A DNA stretch of 64,000 nt. It comes from Neoceratodus forsteri (Eukaryota > Chordata > Ceratodontiformes > Ceratodontidae). The stretch lies in NCBI GenBank assembly GCA_016271365.2, contig CM057459.1, positions 817,901,001 through 817,965,000 of the forward strand, in the 5' to 3' direction. A program made the position numbers and the translations under genes. This document shows, in pieces, positions 45,441 through 56,559 of the stretch. Each line of letters begins with the position of its first letter. Within the stretch, counting starts at the first letter, position 1. Under the pieces are notes generated by a model. The model saw nothing but the letters and a program-made list of their open reading frames with translations, was not told where the DNA came from and searched no databases.

Positions 45441-46261
45441 TATGCTGGGACAGCAACAGCTGAATCATCCCATAATTTGTAGCTGGTGCCCCTCAATTCA
45501 CTCTAACTGCTGCTCAAAGTTGTCAAGATGGTGGTTAACAGCCTCCAACTCACTCCCACATCAGGCCAAATCAACCTGTGTGGCAGGTAGTTGGACAGGG
45601 TTACCACAATCACCTGCTGCAGGTTGTGCTGGTGGAGCAGCTGCTTGATTCATGGCGCTACCCGCTTCACATCATCATATGCAGGTGGATGCTGTGCTGC
45701 CACCTCTTGCCCAGCAGGGCCAGCAGGTGCATTACTGCCCTGTTTTACAAACTTCGCCTGCCATTCTACATAGTGGTAGTTGTACAGGTGGGAGCACTGT
45801 CTACCTGTGCCAAGGTGAGTTCCTTTGGGGCCACAGCACACCACCACACCACACGGATTATATTTCACTACACTGCTGTTCGCAGGCAGTGTAGTGAAGA
45901 ACTCCTACACAAATGAGGTGTGGGGAGGACTGGGCACAGGCGGGGGGGGCCCCAGGTGTTGTTGGAGCTGGTGGCTTCTGCTGCTGCACAACTGAGGCTG
46001 GAGGTGCGGAAAACTGCTGATGATGCTGCAACAGCTGCTAGTCTTCCTCCCTGACTTCCAGTTGATGACCTGCTGGCGCAGAGGCCATAGCAGGTGATGG
46101 CACTGGTAGCTGCCACCGGAAGTGGTGCTTCCATGGCACCAAGTCCACTACGACCTGCTTCGCGGGGAACACTAGTCAAGATGGTGCTCTGGTTCAAATG
46201 CAGCCTGCCACCATGTGTGTGTTCACCTACATGATCTCCTCCGCTACATCGGTGATAACCA
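45441..46261 (-). other. Unassigned GC-rich sequence with coding-like frames
   Basis: Minus frames such as CGSELEAVNHHLDNFEQQLE (near 45560-45500) and the Ala/Ser-rich 46371-45868 frame look coding-like but match nothing I recognise. This could be part of a DNA-transposon accessory gene. Confidence 0.25.
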
Positions 46262-46345
46262 CCTCTCTCCCCCTCTGTTCTGGTCTCTCTCTTTCTCTCT
46301 CTCTCTCTCTCCCTCTCTGTCACACACACACACACACATATACAC
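46262..46345. repeat. (CT)n-(CA)n microsatellite
   Basis: Pyrimidine CT repeats pass into CA repeats near 46320. Confidence 0.85.
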
Positions 46346-46794
46346 ACACATGCAAAATTAATAATCAACAAATACTACACTGAAATACTGCACAAACACA
46401 AATCCAGACAACAAATAGGCTATTAAAATAGAAAAAAAAATTAGCTAATTAGCACAAAAATTAAAAGATTGATAGTAGTTTTTGGATTTAGTTTCCTCTC
46501 TCTCTTTTCAACCAGCTCTTTCTCCTACAAGGTAAAAGTGAAACTCACTTTCTTGCATGATTCACTTCCTGCCTGAAGTATGTGATCTAGAATGTGTGAG
46601 CCATGTCATGTTTGTGGGCTGTAACTTCTCACTCCGCCTTTAAAGCGAAGTAAGTGTGAGTAACGTGAAGTCATTATCATTATTACAAGGCGAAGTGATG
46701 AAGTAGTGGTTTTCCATGAGTGCTTCACATAGCTGCGGAGCAATGTGAAGTGGGCTACTTCACCCAACTATGCAGGTGGATTTAAAATTCGCTA
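46346..46794. other. Unassigned sequence
   Basis: No gene is recognised. Several GAAGT motifs in both orientations (46620-46770) suggest a decayed transposon end. Confidence 0.3.
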
Positions 46795-47810
46795 TATCTC
46801 TACTGGCCCCTAACTGGACCAGAGTTACCTTTGATGCCAGTGTTTTTTCACATTTTGTGACTTTTTTGGAAAATTTAGACTGTTTGGTTGTTTCTGTTGA
46901 TGCCCATTACAGGGAAGCTAAAATGGCTGTTTCCTTTGTAATGAACACAAGCTTGGGCCATCTCACAGCTTTAAATGCTAAATTTGCATCTCTTTTTTGC
47001 AGATGCCTGCAGAGTTCTAACAAGCTCATATATAAGCACCTTTCTATTTGAAAGTCAGATTTTAAATGTATTTCAGATCAAGTTCTGGTGCTCTTGAATA
47101 ATTGGTTGGTGCACCATGTGCTGCATGTGAGGCCCTTCATAGCTTTTTCTGGTAAAAAAGATGTAAAATAAGGTTTTGTGACCGAGGCCACTGTTTCCTG
47201 TGACTTGTCCAGTGGTGCCTTGACGCTATTGTTTTTAGCATTTTTACCTTTTTAAAACATTTTAGGCTGTTTGGTTGTTTCAGCCATTGCTGATTACAGG
47301 AAACTAAAATAGAGGTTTGCTTTGAAATGAACATATGCTTGAGCCATCTCACAGCTTTAAATGTGTAATTTATATCTCTGTTCACGAGATGCCTGCAGAG
47401 GTTTAATAAGCTCATATGAAAACACCTTTCTATTTGAAAGTCAGATTTTTTTAATGCATTTTGGAGCAAGTTCTGATGCTTTTGTGTAATTGTTTGGTGT
47501 ACTATGTGCTGCATGTAAGGCCCTGCATGGCCTTTTCCATAGAAAAGAGGTGTAAATTAAGGTTTTGTAACCTGGGCCTACTCTGGTCTGTAACTGGACC
47601 AGAGTTATCTTCAGTTCTATTTTTTTTTCACATTTTGTTGCTTTTTTGGAGCATTTGGGATGTTTGGTTGTTTCAGTCAATGTTCATTACAGGAAAACCA
47701 AAATGGCCGCTTCCTTTATAATGTATGACTATAAGCTTGTACAATCTCACAGCTTTAAATGTATAATTTACATCTCTTTTCCACAGATGCATGCAAAGCG
47801 TTAACATGCA
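46795..47810 (+). repeat. Tandem array of about 390-base units, left part
   Basis: The marker CTCACAGCTTTAAATG lies at about 46963, 47349 and 47747 (spacings 386 and 398). Each unit also carries CATTTTGTGACTTTTTTGGA-like, GGTTGTTTC and AGATGCMTGCARAG blocks. The third unit is broken at 47811 by a LINE and resumes at 50798. Confidence 0.75.
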
Positions 47811-47816
47811 GATATG
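47811..47816. repeat. Left target-site duplication of LINE
   Basis: GATATG lies immediately before the LINE and is repeated at 50792-50797. Flanking unit sequence continues across it when the LINE is removed. Confidence 0.6.
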
Positions 47817-48696
47817 CAGACAGCTTGTCCAATCTACATTCCTTTCATTAATTGATTACGCCAACTTCATTTCTGGCCATTGCCCTGCCTCATATCTTGC
47901 AAAACTGGATGTATTATACCATAGAGCACTGAGATTTATAACTGGCCTCCCGTACTCCACACATCACTGCTCTTTATATGCAGCCAAAGGTGGCCTTCCC
48001 TTCTATACAGGCGTTATAGAAATGCAGCCCTATGGATGCTCCGAGCCCTTATCAACAAACTCCCAATACGTTGTTGACTGTCTCCCTTAGTCCTATTAGG
48101 AACTATGCCTTAAGAGTCAATTGCAGATTTCTTTGAATGTCCCAAGGGCCAACACTCGCTTTGGAAGGGCCGCCATAAACTATGCCCTGCCTACTCTCTG
48201 GAATAGGATACAAATATTGTTGAGACTTAGCTCACCTGTCAGTCCTGCCTTCTTTAAGACCCTCTATGACAAAACATTTGCTGAAATCTGTAATTGCTTC
48301 TATCGCTCCTAGCAGCTTGGCTATTGTTCCTCTGTTCTTCAACACTAGTCCCAGCTGCTAATCCAAATCAGCCCTTGCCACTACTACTCCCCCCCTGCCC
48401 CACTTGCCCTTAGCACCCTCTGCATCCCTCTTATTCAGCACCCCTCTTCTGCCACATTTACCTGAGGCTTACACACTGTTATGTGCACCTCCATAGCTTA
48501 TGAATTTCCATCCAGGCCTGTAATGTGTTTCTGCCTGACAGGAATATAAATACTCTTTCTTTTTACGTTCACTTGTGCGCATGTGCAAGGAACGTCTTGG
48601 GAGAATGGGACACTTTGGAGTGTGCCCCTTCCCTGCAATCCCCTGCTCCATTGAGCAGGTGTGGCAGTCCTGCACCAATCGGATGCGGTGTTGTGT

Positions 48697-48739
48697 ATGA
48701 CAGCGGTGGTCTTCTCTTCAAGAAAACCACCACTGTCAT
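48697..48739. other. Hairpin with 14-base stem
   Basis: ATGACAGCGGTGGT pairs with ACCACCACTGTCAT with one G-T mismatch and a 15-base loop. It is located in the LINE 3' UTR, at the left edge of the P repeat. Confidence 0.55.
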
Positions 48740-48749
48740 CTACTTTCTA

Positions 48750-50340
48750 CTCATCTCACCCAAAATTTTGCAGCCACACTGGGAGCCCACCCCAGCTGGC
48801 CAACATCCGTGTCATCTGCCGACGGGGTGCCCAACCGTCAGCTCCACAGCCCCCCAGTTATCCTTCTGCCACACTGGGAGCCCACCCCAGCATGGCAAAC
48901 ATCCCATGATCATTTTTTAACCTGTAAATTGAAAACGGTCCCACGGTGCTTCTCCCAGGCCCCTCTCCACAACCTGCACCCACCACTCGCACCCACCTCC
49001 CCACACCCCTCACCCCATACTTACCTCCGGAGCTTGGCGCGACGATCTTTGGTGGACTGGGAACACGTCTGCACTCTTCAAAGCCGACCGCAAACTGAGG
49101 AAATGTCGGTAAGCTGTATAATGGGCTAAATAGGGGTTTTTCAACTTTATTGCATATCTCAGGCATTTTTTGGAATTTTTGCACCAAATTTTCAACATGG
49201 GGTTTTTGGGACCCTTCTCATGAATGATGTCACTGTCATGGTGTTATTCGGGCCCGAAGGGTGATTTTGCAGTCACTGCATGGAATCTCCTTCGGGCCCA
49301 AATAATGCCATGACAGTGACATCATTCATGAAGGGGTCCCAAAACCATGTTGAAAATCTGGTGCAAAAATTCCAAAAAATGACTGTTTTACGAGCGTGCG
49401 TTGAGCAGTTCCTACACAGGCTCGTAAGTTCATGAATTTTCAATATTTTAACTCCAGATTTTCAACATTGCCATTTTATCACACCTCCTTATGAGCAATA
49501 CAGCTGTCATTTTTCACATCCTGCCCAAAATGTGTTTCCGCCCATGTAGTGCACAATGTGCAGTCGGTGTGCTAAATCAATGTATGGGACACATTAAGAA
49601 AATCATCATGACACCGTTCATTAGCAGAGGTCTTATAATGGCTATGTTGAAAATTTGGTGAAAAAATTCCTTAAAATGACTGTTTTACGAGTGTGCATTG
49701 CGCAGTTCCTATGTACACTCGTAGGTTTGCGAATTTTCAATATTTACACTCCAGATTTTCAACATTGCCATTTTACTACAACTTCTTATGAGCAGTACAG
49801 CTGTCATTTTTCACATCTCACCCAAAATGTGTTTCCACCCATGTAGCGCACAATGGCGCAGTCGGTGTGCGAAATCAATGTATGGGACACATTAAGAAAA
49901 TCACAGTGACACTGTTCATGAACAGAGGTCTTAAAATGGCTATGTTGAAAATTGGTAAAAATTCCTTAAAATGACTTTTACGAGTTGGCGTTGAGCAGTT
50001 CCTACCTCTCGTAAGTTTGAATTTCAATATTTTCACTACAGATTTTCAACATTGCCATTTTTACCACACCTCCTTGTGAGCAGTACAGCTGTCATTTTCA
50101 CATCCTTCCCAAAATGTGTTTCCGCCCATGTAGCGCATTGGCGCTGTCGATTAATGCAAAATCAATGTATGGGACACAATAAGAAAATCACAGTGACACT
50201 GTTCATTAGCAGAGGTCTTAAAATGGCTATGTTGAAAATTTGGTGAAAAAATTCCTAAAAATGACTGTTTTACGAGTGTGCGTTGCGCAGTTCCTACGCA
50301 CGCTCGTAAGTTTGCAAATTTTCAATATTTGCAATCCAAT
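48750..50340 (+). repeat. P-family repeat, copy 1
   Basis: Opens with two CACACTGGGAGCCCACCCCAG blocks (48776 and 48873) and a CTTACC...GGACTGGGAACACGTCTGC block (49020-49090). A palindrome follows (49163-49384). Then come about 3.2 tandem units of about 295 bases, with GACTGTTTTACGAG near 49380, 49678, 49973 and 50262. Copy 2 at 61.2-62.7 kb has the same order. No protein is recognised. Confidence 0.7.
49163..49384. repeat. P-family palindrome, arms about 108 bases
   Basis: The arms share, in mirror order, CATTTTTTGGAATTTTTGCA, TTCAACATG, TGGGACCC, CATGAATGATGTCACTGTCA and CGGGCCCGAAGG. The centre lies near 49274. Identity is high, higher than in the 61.9 kb copy. Confidence 0.8.
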
Positions 50341-50550
50341 GACTTCCAAATACCTAAACAGCACATAGAAGCAAGCAACATTCGGCATTGACAAATGCTT
50401 GTACTTCTTTGTCACTGATTTTTTTAAGCCATGTCCAAGTGCCAAATACCACTGCAAATACCTGCAAGTGAACGTTCGGCATTGCCAAATGCTTGTTTCT
50501 TCTGTGGTTTGTATATGACATCCATACACATCCTGCTCCTGTGGGAACTG

Positions 50551-50581
<31 letters not shown>

Positions 50582-50700
50582 TATGTTCGGGTTATATTAT
50601 GTATATCTTTCTTGTACATGTGACTTGGAATGTAAATACTCTGCTCCTATCAGTATTGTAAACATGTTGTTCCTTTTGTATTATGTATATTATATGTAAC
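50341..50700. other. LINE 3' UTR remainder with small tandem and (AT)n
   Basis: A block TTCGGCATTGMCAAATGCTTG occurs twice (50379 and 50475). (AT)n spans 50551-50575. The rest matches the LINE 3' UTR by position. Confidence 0.4.
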
Positions 50701-50791
50701 TGTACAATTTTCCCAGCTAACAGCAGGTCCACCTTGTAAATGAGCTTGCTCAATGGTGATCACCTGGATAAATAAAGATTTGATTGATTGC

Positions 50792-50797
50792 GATATG
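50792..50797. repeat. Right target-site duplication of LINE
   Basis: GATATG lies directly after the TTGATTGATTG tail and C, matching 47811-47816. Confidence 0.6.
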
Positions 50798-50975
50798 TAA
50801 GGACTCTTTTCTTTTGAATGTTTGAGTTTTTTTCTTCATTTTGGAGCAAAGAATGGTGCTTTTCAGTAATCGTTTGGTGTACCATGTGCTCACCCTAAGG
50901 CCCTGCATTGCTTTCTCTGGGGAAAAGAGATTGCAAAATAACTTTTTGAATCCTGGCCTGAGACTGTCTTTGTAT
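50798..50975 (+). repeat. Tandem array of about 390-base units, right part
   Basis: Continues the broken third unit: CATTTTGGAGCAAAG, TTTGGTGTACCATGTGCT and GGCCCTGCATTGCTTTCTC match 47460-47540. Confidence 0.7.
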
Positions 50976-51394
50976 GTGTGCATGAAAGCCAGACCATCAA
51001 GTAATGGAACATTGTCACCAACACCCTCAAAAGCACATTCACATGTATAATTTGCAGAGCCATCCAAACTCATCAAACATTTGAATCAAAATCCATTAAG
51101 ACTGAAAGTGTGTATAGAAGGAAACTTACTCTACTACTAAAAAGCAAGCATTGCAGTTAATGCTCTGTTTAGATAAATGGGCCAATTTGCACCTTTCCTC
51201 ACACCTATTGTTTCAGGCTTATGGAAGAAAAAAGTTTTCTGCCCAATACAGATTAAATGCTTAATTGTATTTATGCATAGCCAGAGGATTTTCAGACCAA
51301 ACCATTGGATTAAAACTGGTGTTAAGACAATGGGTGTCACTTTCTGGGACATGAAATAGCAAAGGGGAAAGGGAAAGGGGAAATTGTTTAATAT
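50976..51394. other. Unassigned sequence
   Basis: No gene is recognised. A short (GGGAAA)n-like run lies at 51363-51382. Confidence 0.35.
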
Positions 51395-51560
51395 GGAAAG
51401 GCACACAAAGCCGCAGCTTATTTCCTGGTGCAACCTTGGAGCAAAAGAAAGTTAAGTGACTTGCTCAGGGTCACACAGTATGCAAGTGGGGCTGGTGGGA
51501 TTCAAACCCAGGTAGACAGGTTTGCAGTACAGTGCCCTTAACCACTAAGCTTAATTGTTC
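51395..51560 (-). mobile_element. tRNA-headed SINE, copy 2
   Basis: On the minus strand: GCTTAGTGGTTAAGGGC (A box), CTGGGTTTGAATCCC (B box), GTGTGACCCTGAGCAAGTCA, and a tail GTGCCTTTCCATATTAAACA that resembles the LINE C tail. Confidence 0.7.
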
Positions 51561-51605
51561 CTAAAGAGGGAAGTCGTGGTGCTCAAAGATCTGAATCTGC
51601 CAGGC

Positions 51606-52764
51606 TTTTATCCAAACTTGAATGCATAGCTGCCCTGTGTGACTGCCAACAGCAGTGTGACAGGTAACAGCTATTTTAAGAAGTAATTTGTTGGCTACTT
51701 TGATATTGCTGAGTTGCAGAGGAGGGTTGGAGTGCATGTGACACTCAAACCAACAGGAATGGAGGGAACTGTAGTTCAGGGGTCTGCCCCCACGGGACTA
51801 TGGCCACTATTGCACACCATGATTTTATTTCCAGTAAGCCCAGATAGGCTTCTGGTAGCAGAAGAAATCAGAAAAAGGGCATCATTTTACTTTCTAAAAT
51901 TAAAGTTACACAGGACCACACAGGGAAGTCACCTGACTGGAGAGTGACTTCTGGGTTGGTGTGCCTATAAAATCTTGCCCCTAGCGAAAGGCTGAGCTTT
52001 TATCCTAACTTGAATGTGTAGCTGCCCTGTGTGACTGCCAAAAGCAGTAAGATAGGCAACAGGTATTTTAAGAAGTAATTTGTTGGTTACTTTGATATTG
52101 CTGAGTTGCAGAGGAGGGTTGGACTACATGTGCCACTCTAGCCAACAGGAAGGGAAGGAATTGTAGCTGGGGTGTCTGCCACCATGGGACTTTGTCTGCT
52201 TTTGCACACTGTGATTTTATTTCCAGTAAGCCCAGCCAGGCTTCTGGTAGCAACAGAACCCAGAAAAAAATGCCATAATTTTACTTTTTAAAACAAAATT
52301 TACATGGGATCTCATGGGGAAATTACGTGAACAAAGAGTGACTTCCGGGTTGGTGTGCCTATAAAATCTTGATCCTAATGAAAGATGGAGCTTTTAACCA
52401 AACTTGAATGCATAGCTGCCCTGTGTGACTGCCAAAAGCAGTGTGACAGGCAACATCTATTTTATGAACTCATTTGCTGATTACTTTGATATTGCTGAGT
52501 TGCAGAGGAGGGTCAGAGTGTGCAGACACTCTAGCCAACAGAAAGGGAGGGAATTGTTGTTTGGGGTCTGCCGCCATGGGACTATGGCTGCTGTTGCACA
52601 CTGTAATTTTATTTCCAGTAAGCCCAGCCAGGCTTATGTAGCAAGAGAACCCAAAAAGGGCACACAATGTGGCTTTTTAAAACAAATTTACTTGGGATCA
52701 CATGGAGATGTCACGTGACTGGAGAGTTGGTGTTCTTATAAAATCTCACCCCTAGCAAATGGAG
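51606..52764 (+). promoter_or_regulatory. Three monomers of about 393 bases with TATA boxes, LINE 5' array
   Basis: Units begin CTTTTAWCCWAACTTGAATG (51606, 51997, 52391), share TTTGATATTGCTGAGTTGCA and TTTATTTCCAGTAAGCCCAG, and each ends just before CTATAAAATCTTG or TTATAAAATCTC (near 51965, 52360, 52737). The array lies about 490 bases upstream of an ORF1-like frame on the same strand. Repeated promoter monomers are known at the 5' end of mouse L1. A similar role here is inferred. Confidence 0.65.
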
Positions 52765-53253
52765 AGAGCGTGAGGGGGGTGAGCACATGTGTAGCCATGT
52801 GCTGAGACATGCGCCAAGACATGTGGGTTCTGTGCATCTCGGAAGTGTCAGGAGTGTCCAGAGGAATGGAGGGCCACTGTAAGTGTGATTATAACAGTTA
52901 CCCAAAAACAGAGCTGCGTAGCCAAAAGGTTCCCTATTGTGAGGAATACATGTGTTCATACATGAACTCCAGACAGTGTAAGACAGTGTAGTCTTTAGTT
53001 GTTAAGGAGGTAAAGTACTAAAAGTAGCTGTGTCAAAGGCCAATAGTCTAGACCAAAGTATAGTGAGTATCCCCGTGGTATATTAACAGCGCCATAGCCT
53101 AGGTAAATAGACCTTGTCTGTCGAGGAGAAAAAAATGACATAGATATACTGTATAAAAGCTTGTTGTCATTTTGTGTTTTTTTGTCAGCGCATTACTATA
53201 ACTATGTACAGGTACATTGTTAAAGCATAGGTTCTCATCTTAACTACTAAAAG
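52765..53253 (+). mobile_element. LINE 5' UTR
   Basis: Non-coding sequence between the last monomer and ORF1. It includes repeated ACATGYG motifs at 52788-52825. No gene is seen. Confidence 0.45.
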
Positions 53254-53502
53254 ATGACTACTAAAATCATAACACTAGATGGTGATATTGGACTGCTGTG
53301 CAAGTGTTGCTCAATGTACAAAATATTTAGGAATCATGTCAGTCTCGAGGAATACATATGTGGAAAATGTCTCCACATTGTTGATCTTCAAGCTGAAATT
53401 TCTATTCTTAGCTCTAAACTTGCATTTATAGAAAAAGGTCAACAAGAAATGGCACAGAGAATCAATGGCTTAAATATATCAGAGGGTTCATTACAAATAA
53501 GG
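53254..53502 (+). pseudogene. LINE ORF1 N-terminus, truncated by SINE
   Basis: Starts at ATG 53254 and encodes a small Cys cluster (LLCKCCSMYKIF, then YICGKCLHIV) followed by a heptad-like segment (LQAEISILSSKLAFIEK) that looks like a coiled coil. This resembles ORF1 proteins of L2/CR1-group LINEs, which carry a zinc-finger-like motif and coiled coil for RNA binding and oligomerisation. The frame continues into a SINE from about 53503, which truncates it. Confidence 0.6.
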
Positions 53503-53695
53503 GGAAAGGGAACATTGTTTAACCAGGAAATGCACACTAAGCCAAAGCTTGCTTCCAGGTGTGACCTGAGAGCACAAGAAAGTTAAGTGACTTGATCAGG
53601 GTCACACAGTATTCAAGTGGGGGCTCTGTGATTCAAACCTAGGTATCCAGGTTTGCATCTCTGAGTCATAAACCTCTGCGCTATACAGCCTCAGA
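53500..53695 (-). mobile_element. tRNA-headed SINE, copy 3 (inside ORF1)
   Basis: On the minus strand: GAGGCTGTATAGCGCAGAGG (A box), CTAGGTTTGAATCAC (B box), GTGTGACCCTGATCAAGTCA, CTTAACTTTCTTGTG, and a tail GCATTTCCTGGTTAAACAA. The tail matches the 3' tail of LINE C, which suggests the SINE borrows that LINE's machinery. Confidence 0.72.
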
Positions 53696-53820
53696 AAAAT
53701 AGCAGGAGCAATAGTGAAAACCCCAATCCATGTAGTCATCTGCATATGGCCAATAAATCCCTCACTGAACTTGGTCTGTTAGTTAAAACTCCTAACAAAA
53801 ACCTAGATGCAAATTAAAAA

Positions 53821-54351
53821 ATGGACCGCGAGAATGACTTCCTCAATAGCTTAGTAGATGATGAGGACTGGGTACAAGTGTTTAATGAGCATAGAACTAA
53901 AAAGGGGAGCAGAGCTATGTACTTTAACCTCCCAATAAAGAATCACTTTAATCCACTTGCTATTAATCAATTGGGGTTGATTTTTTTACCTGACAAGGGA
54001 CCAGCCCACTCTACCCCAATGAGGGACACTAATGAAAATGCTAACCTAATAACACTGTGCGAAAACCCAGCTCCCAATGTACAAGTAATGAATGTCCTTT
54101 CCCCTGATGGTTCCCCACTCAACACTGTTCCTGACTTCAAATATCAGGGGGTTATCCTGGACCCATCCCTTACTTACACTGAACATATAGCCTCACTAAT
54201 CAAGTGCATAAACCAGAAGATTGGGCTTTGTCATCACCTCATTGATCATCTCACTCCCAAAGCCCACCTAACCATTGCCTGTGGCAACCTATTCTCTCTC
54301 TCCTTAACTATGCATGCCCAATCTACTCCCTTATCTTGGCTGCCAACCTAA
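53821..54351 (+). pseudogene. ORF1-RT fusion frame from internal deletion
   Basis: One open frame of 176 codons. The first part (MDRENDFLNSLVDDEDWVQV, then RAMYFNLP) looks like ORF1 sequence. From about residue 85 it reads APNVQVMNVLSPDGS and PDFKYQGVILDPSLTYTEHI, the RT segment after the active site. The endonuclease and the catalytic RT region are missing, so a deletion joined the two in frame. Confidence 0.6.
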
Positions 54352-55185
54352 ACTGGCTGAACACTACCTATAATTGAATATGCCACTTTGCCATCCATGC
54401 CCCTTTTGCTACCCACCACTGTTCACACTACCAATCCCTAAACTGGCTCCCCCCAAAATACGATGCTCCTAACTCCTGGCATGGACAGTCGGGGATGCCT
54501 TACATAATCCCTCCTACTCCCCATTATCTATTCTGATCCAGCCCAGAACCTTCAGATGGAATCTATGTCAGTCATCCCACCTACAACTTGAATGCCTTAA
54601 CATTACCACCAGAATGGGTCAAAGAACTTTTTCGGTGGCTGGCCTGTCACTTTGGAACAACTTTCCTCCACCCCTACATTCCCTCTGTCCTCCTCAGCCT
54701 GCATCTGTCCTCTGGCAGCTGCCCCAGTTGTTCCTCCTACGTTGCCCCCCACCTCAATATCCCATTAGACCCCCCCACTGCCCCGATTACAGCCTCCCCA
54801 ATTGCCTTTCTCCTCAGTATAGCAGATAATTAGCTATCTGAACCCAATCTCTCATGGACTCAGTGGCACACCTGAGGTTTGCCATCAGACATTGTTTTTT
54901 CTGCCTGTGTTGCTACATTTGCCCTGTACTGTGTATGTTAAGAATCATTCCAGTACTCACCAGATCAGATGTGCTTGGTGCTGTCTTTTTTATTCTTCCC
55001 TCCACTACTGTATGATTAGCTGACTTGTTGTTCTGCCTTTATGATCCCTGCTTGATTATTGATATTTGTACTGAATGTTGTTTTCTAACTCTGTATGTGC
55101 CCAAAAAAGGTCTTCGGATCAGTACACCACCCCGGTTAACAAATGAATAAGTAAGTAAATAAACAAATAAAAAATGAAACCTAAC
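54352..55185 (+). mobile_element. LINE C-terminus, 3' UTR and tail
   Basis: RMGQRTFSVAGLSLWNNFPP (54613 onward) is the end of the LINE protein. The 3' UTR follows and ends in GTAAGTAAATAAACAAATAA at 55150-55170. The tail differs from those of LINE B and LINE C, so this is a fourth LINE family. Confidence 0.6.
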
Positions 55186-55614
55186 CAGGACTCCCTAGTA
55201 AGTAAGATACTGTATCCTAATATGTCCATGTATCAAAATGTGTCAGTATATATCAAACTTCTGTACATATAAAAACAGTTTTAGAAATCTGAGGCAAAAA
55301 ACTGAGGGAATCTATCATCCGCCACCATGCCTTACATCCCCCCATTTTATGTTAAAACCAATGTATTGATATCTAATTAGAAGGAATAATATATCCATTA
55401 TGTATGTGAACATATAACAGTACCACAATGTACCCCTATTATAAGTCCATTTACTAAATGCCAAGAGTTTCTGTACATACTGTATAAGAAGCAAGCATAA
55501 CAAAGACCACCTAGTAATTGAGATACTGTCATCTTAATATGTCCATGTATCAACATGTGTCGATATATATACCTTACCCCATAACACCAACAGCACCTCC
55601 TCTCCCTAATCCCT
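55186..55614. other. Unassigned AT-rich sequence
   Basis: No gene is recognised. Two related blocks, 55195-55260 and 55505-55575 (CCTAGTAAKTRAGATACTGT, TATGTCCATGTATCAA), form a spaced direct repeat about 310 bases apart. Confidence 0.4.
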
Positions 55615-56050
55615 TCACCCTTTTGTGGTGAAACCAACACACTGATAGACAGTAAAAAGGGATCCTTTAACCAAATAGTATGAAAACAAACAACAAAAAA
55701 TGCAGTGTACTACTGTACCACTGTATGTCCATGCATTGTTCTTGAAGCCGGTGAAGGTATAAGCAGCATAATGTGACATAAAACCCCAATCAGTGTTTAT
55801 CCCCTCTCCCACCACATTGAGAAGTAAAATGAGCTTGACCTCGAAAACCCACCTCTGTTGTGTATTTTTGTAATGTCCTTTCAAAACCATTTCTAACATA
55901 TCTGAAATGGATTGATCAAACTGAGAGAAGTGCTGTCGCACTGTTTTTTTCCATCATCTTTAATTTAAAAGCGTGTCTGTGTGAGTTCATTCGGATGCGG
56001 AGAGGTTGTCCCATCTCTCTCTCACATACCCTGTTTGTGGACATCTCTTG
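55615..56050 (-). pseudogene. Penelope-like element, GIY-YIG C-terminal part
   Basis: The minus strand from about 56045 reads TGYVREREMGQPLRIRMNSH, then in the next frame HFSQFDQSISDMLEMVL and QRWVFEVKLILLLN...EGINTDWGF. The order (tY/VGxT..pLRxRMNxH, then HFxxxxH, then R..E..LI..L.T..GLN.D) fits the C-terminal GIY-YIG endonuclease of Penelope-like retroelements. A frameshift lies near 55945. Confidence 0.6.
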
Positions 56051-56239
56051 CATTGAATAAACAGTATTTCGAGATACACATGTGTAGTTTCACTGAATCC
56101 TGAAATGTCTGTTTTGTGAAGTATTGATGCAGTCAGAAGTAGAAATGTGCTCACAAGTCATATATCTAGCAGAATTGCAGGATCATCTACCATCTAATGT
56201 TCTATTATTTTGTTCTGGTGCAAGTTTACTCTAATAATC
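56051..56239. other. Unassigned short gap
   Basis: Nothing is recognised in this short stretch. Confidence 0.3.
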
Positions 56240-56480
56240 AGGGACCAGATTCACAGAACTTTTCCTAGGCACAAACCCAGTTTGCCCAGGGCAAACTGGG
56301 CTTAGTGAATTGTTAGTATTCACAAACCCAGTTTGCCCTCACAAACTGGGGTTTGTGCCTGGGCAATGCAATGAGGGGTCCGTAATGCAAATGAAGAGGA
56401 AAGGGCCTGCATAGCCTCCGAATCCCATTCACAAAACTTGTAGTCCACACAAAGGCCATTTGGCGATCGCCCTTTGTGTG
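56240..56480. repeat. Palindromic repeat with nested inverted blocks
   Basis: GGCACAAACCCAGTTTGCCC and its inverse occur in each arm (56270-56310 and 56320-56366). The arms also contain smaller internal palindromes (CCCAGTTTGCCC/GGGCAAACTGGG). Confidence 0.6.
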
Positions 56481-56559
56481 GAAAAATACTGTCATAAAAA
56501 TCTGGCATTAATACAGTACATACAACGCTAGTGGCTTGTGGTGGTACTGTGGCCTCCCC

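Larger units (their letters stand above)
47817..50791 (+). mobile_element. 5'-truncated LINE B-type copy inserted in tandem array
   Basis: It starts inside the RT C-terminal region (RQLVQSTFLSLIDYANF, then LDVLYHRALRFITGLP at 47895 onward), continues to TRFGRAAINYALPTLWNRI and a stop near 48312, then a 3' UTR. It ends CCACCTTGTAAATGAGCTTG ... GGATAAATAAAG and TTGATTGATTG. A different repeat (48750-50340) interrupts its 3' UTR. The 5' truncation and the 6-base target duplication are typical of LINE retrotransposition. Confidence 0.75.

Noticed and set aside
45868..46371. 167-codon minus-strand frame as a gene
   Set aside because: Part of it is the CT/CA microsatellite. The remainder shows no motif, so it is kept only as unassigned.
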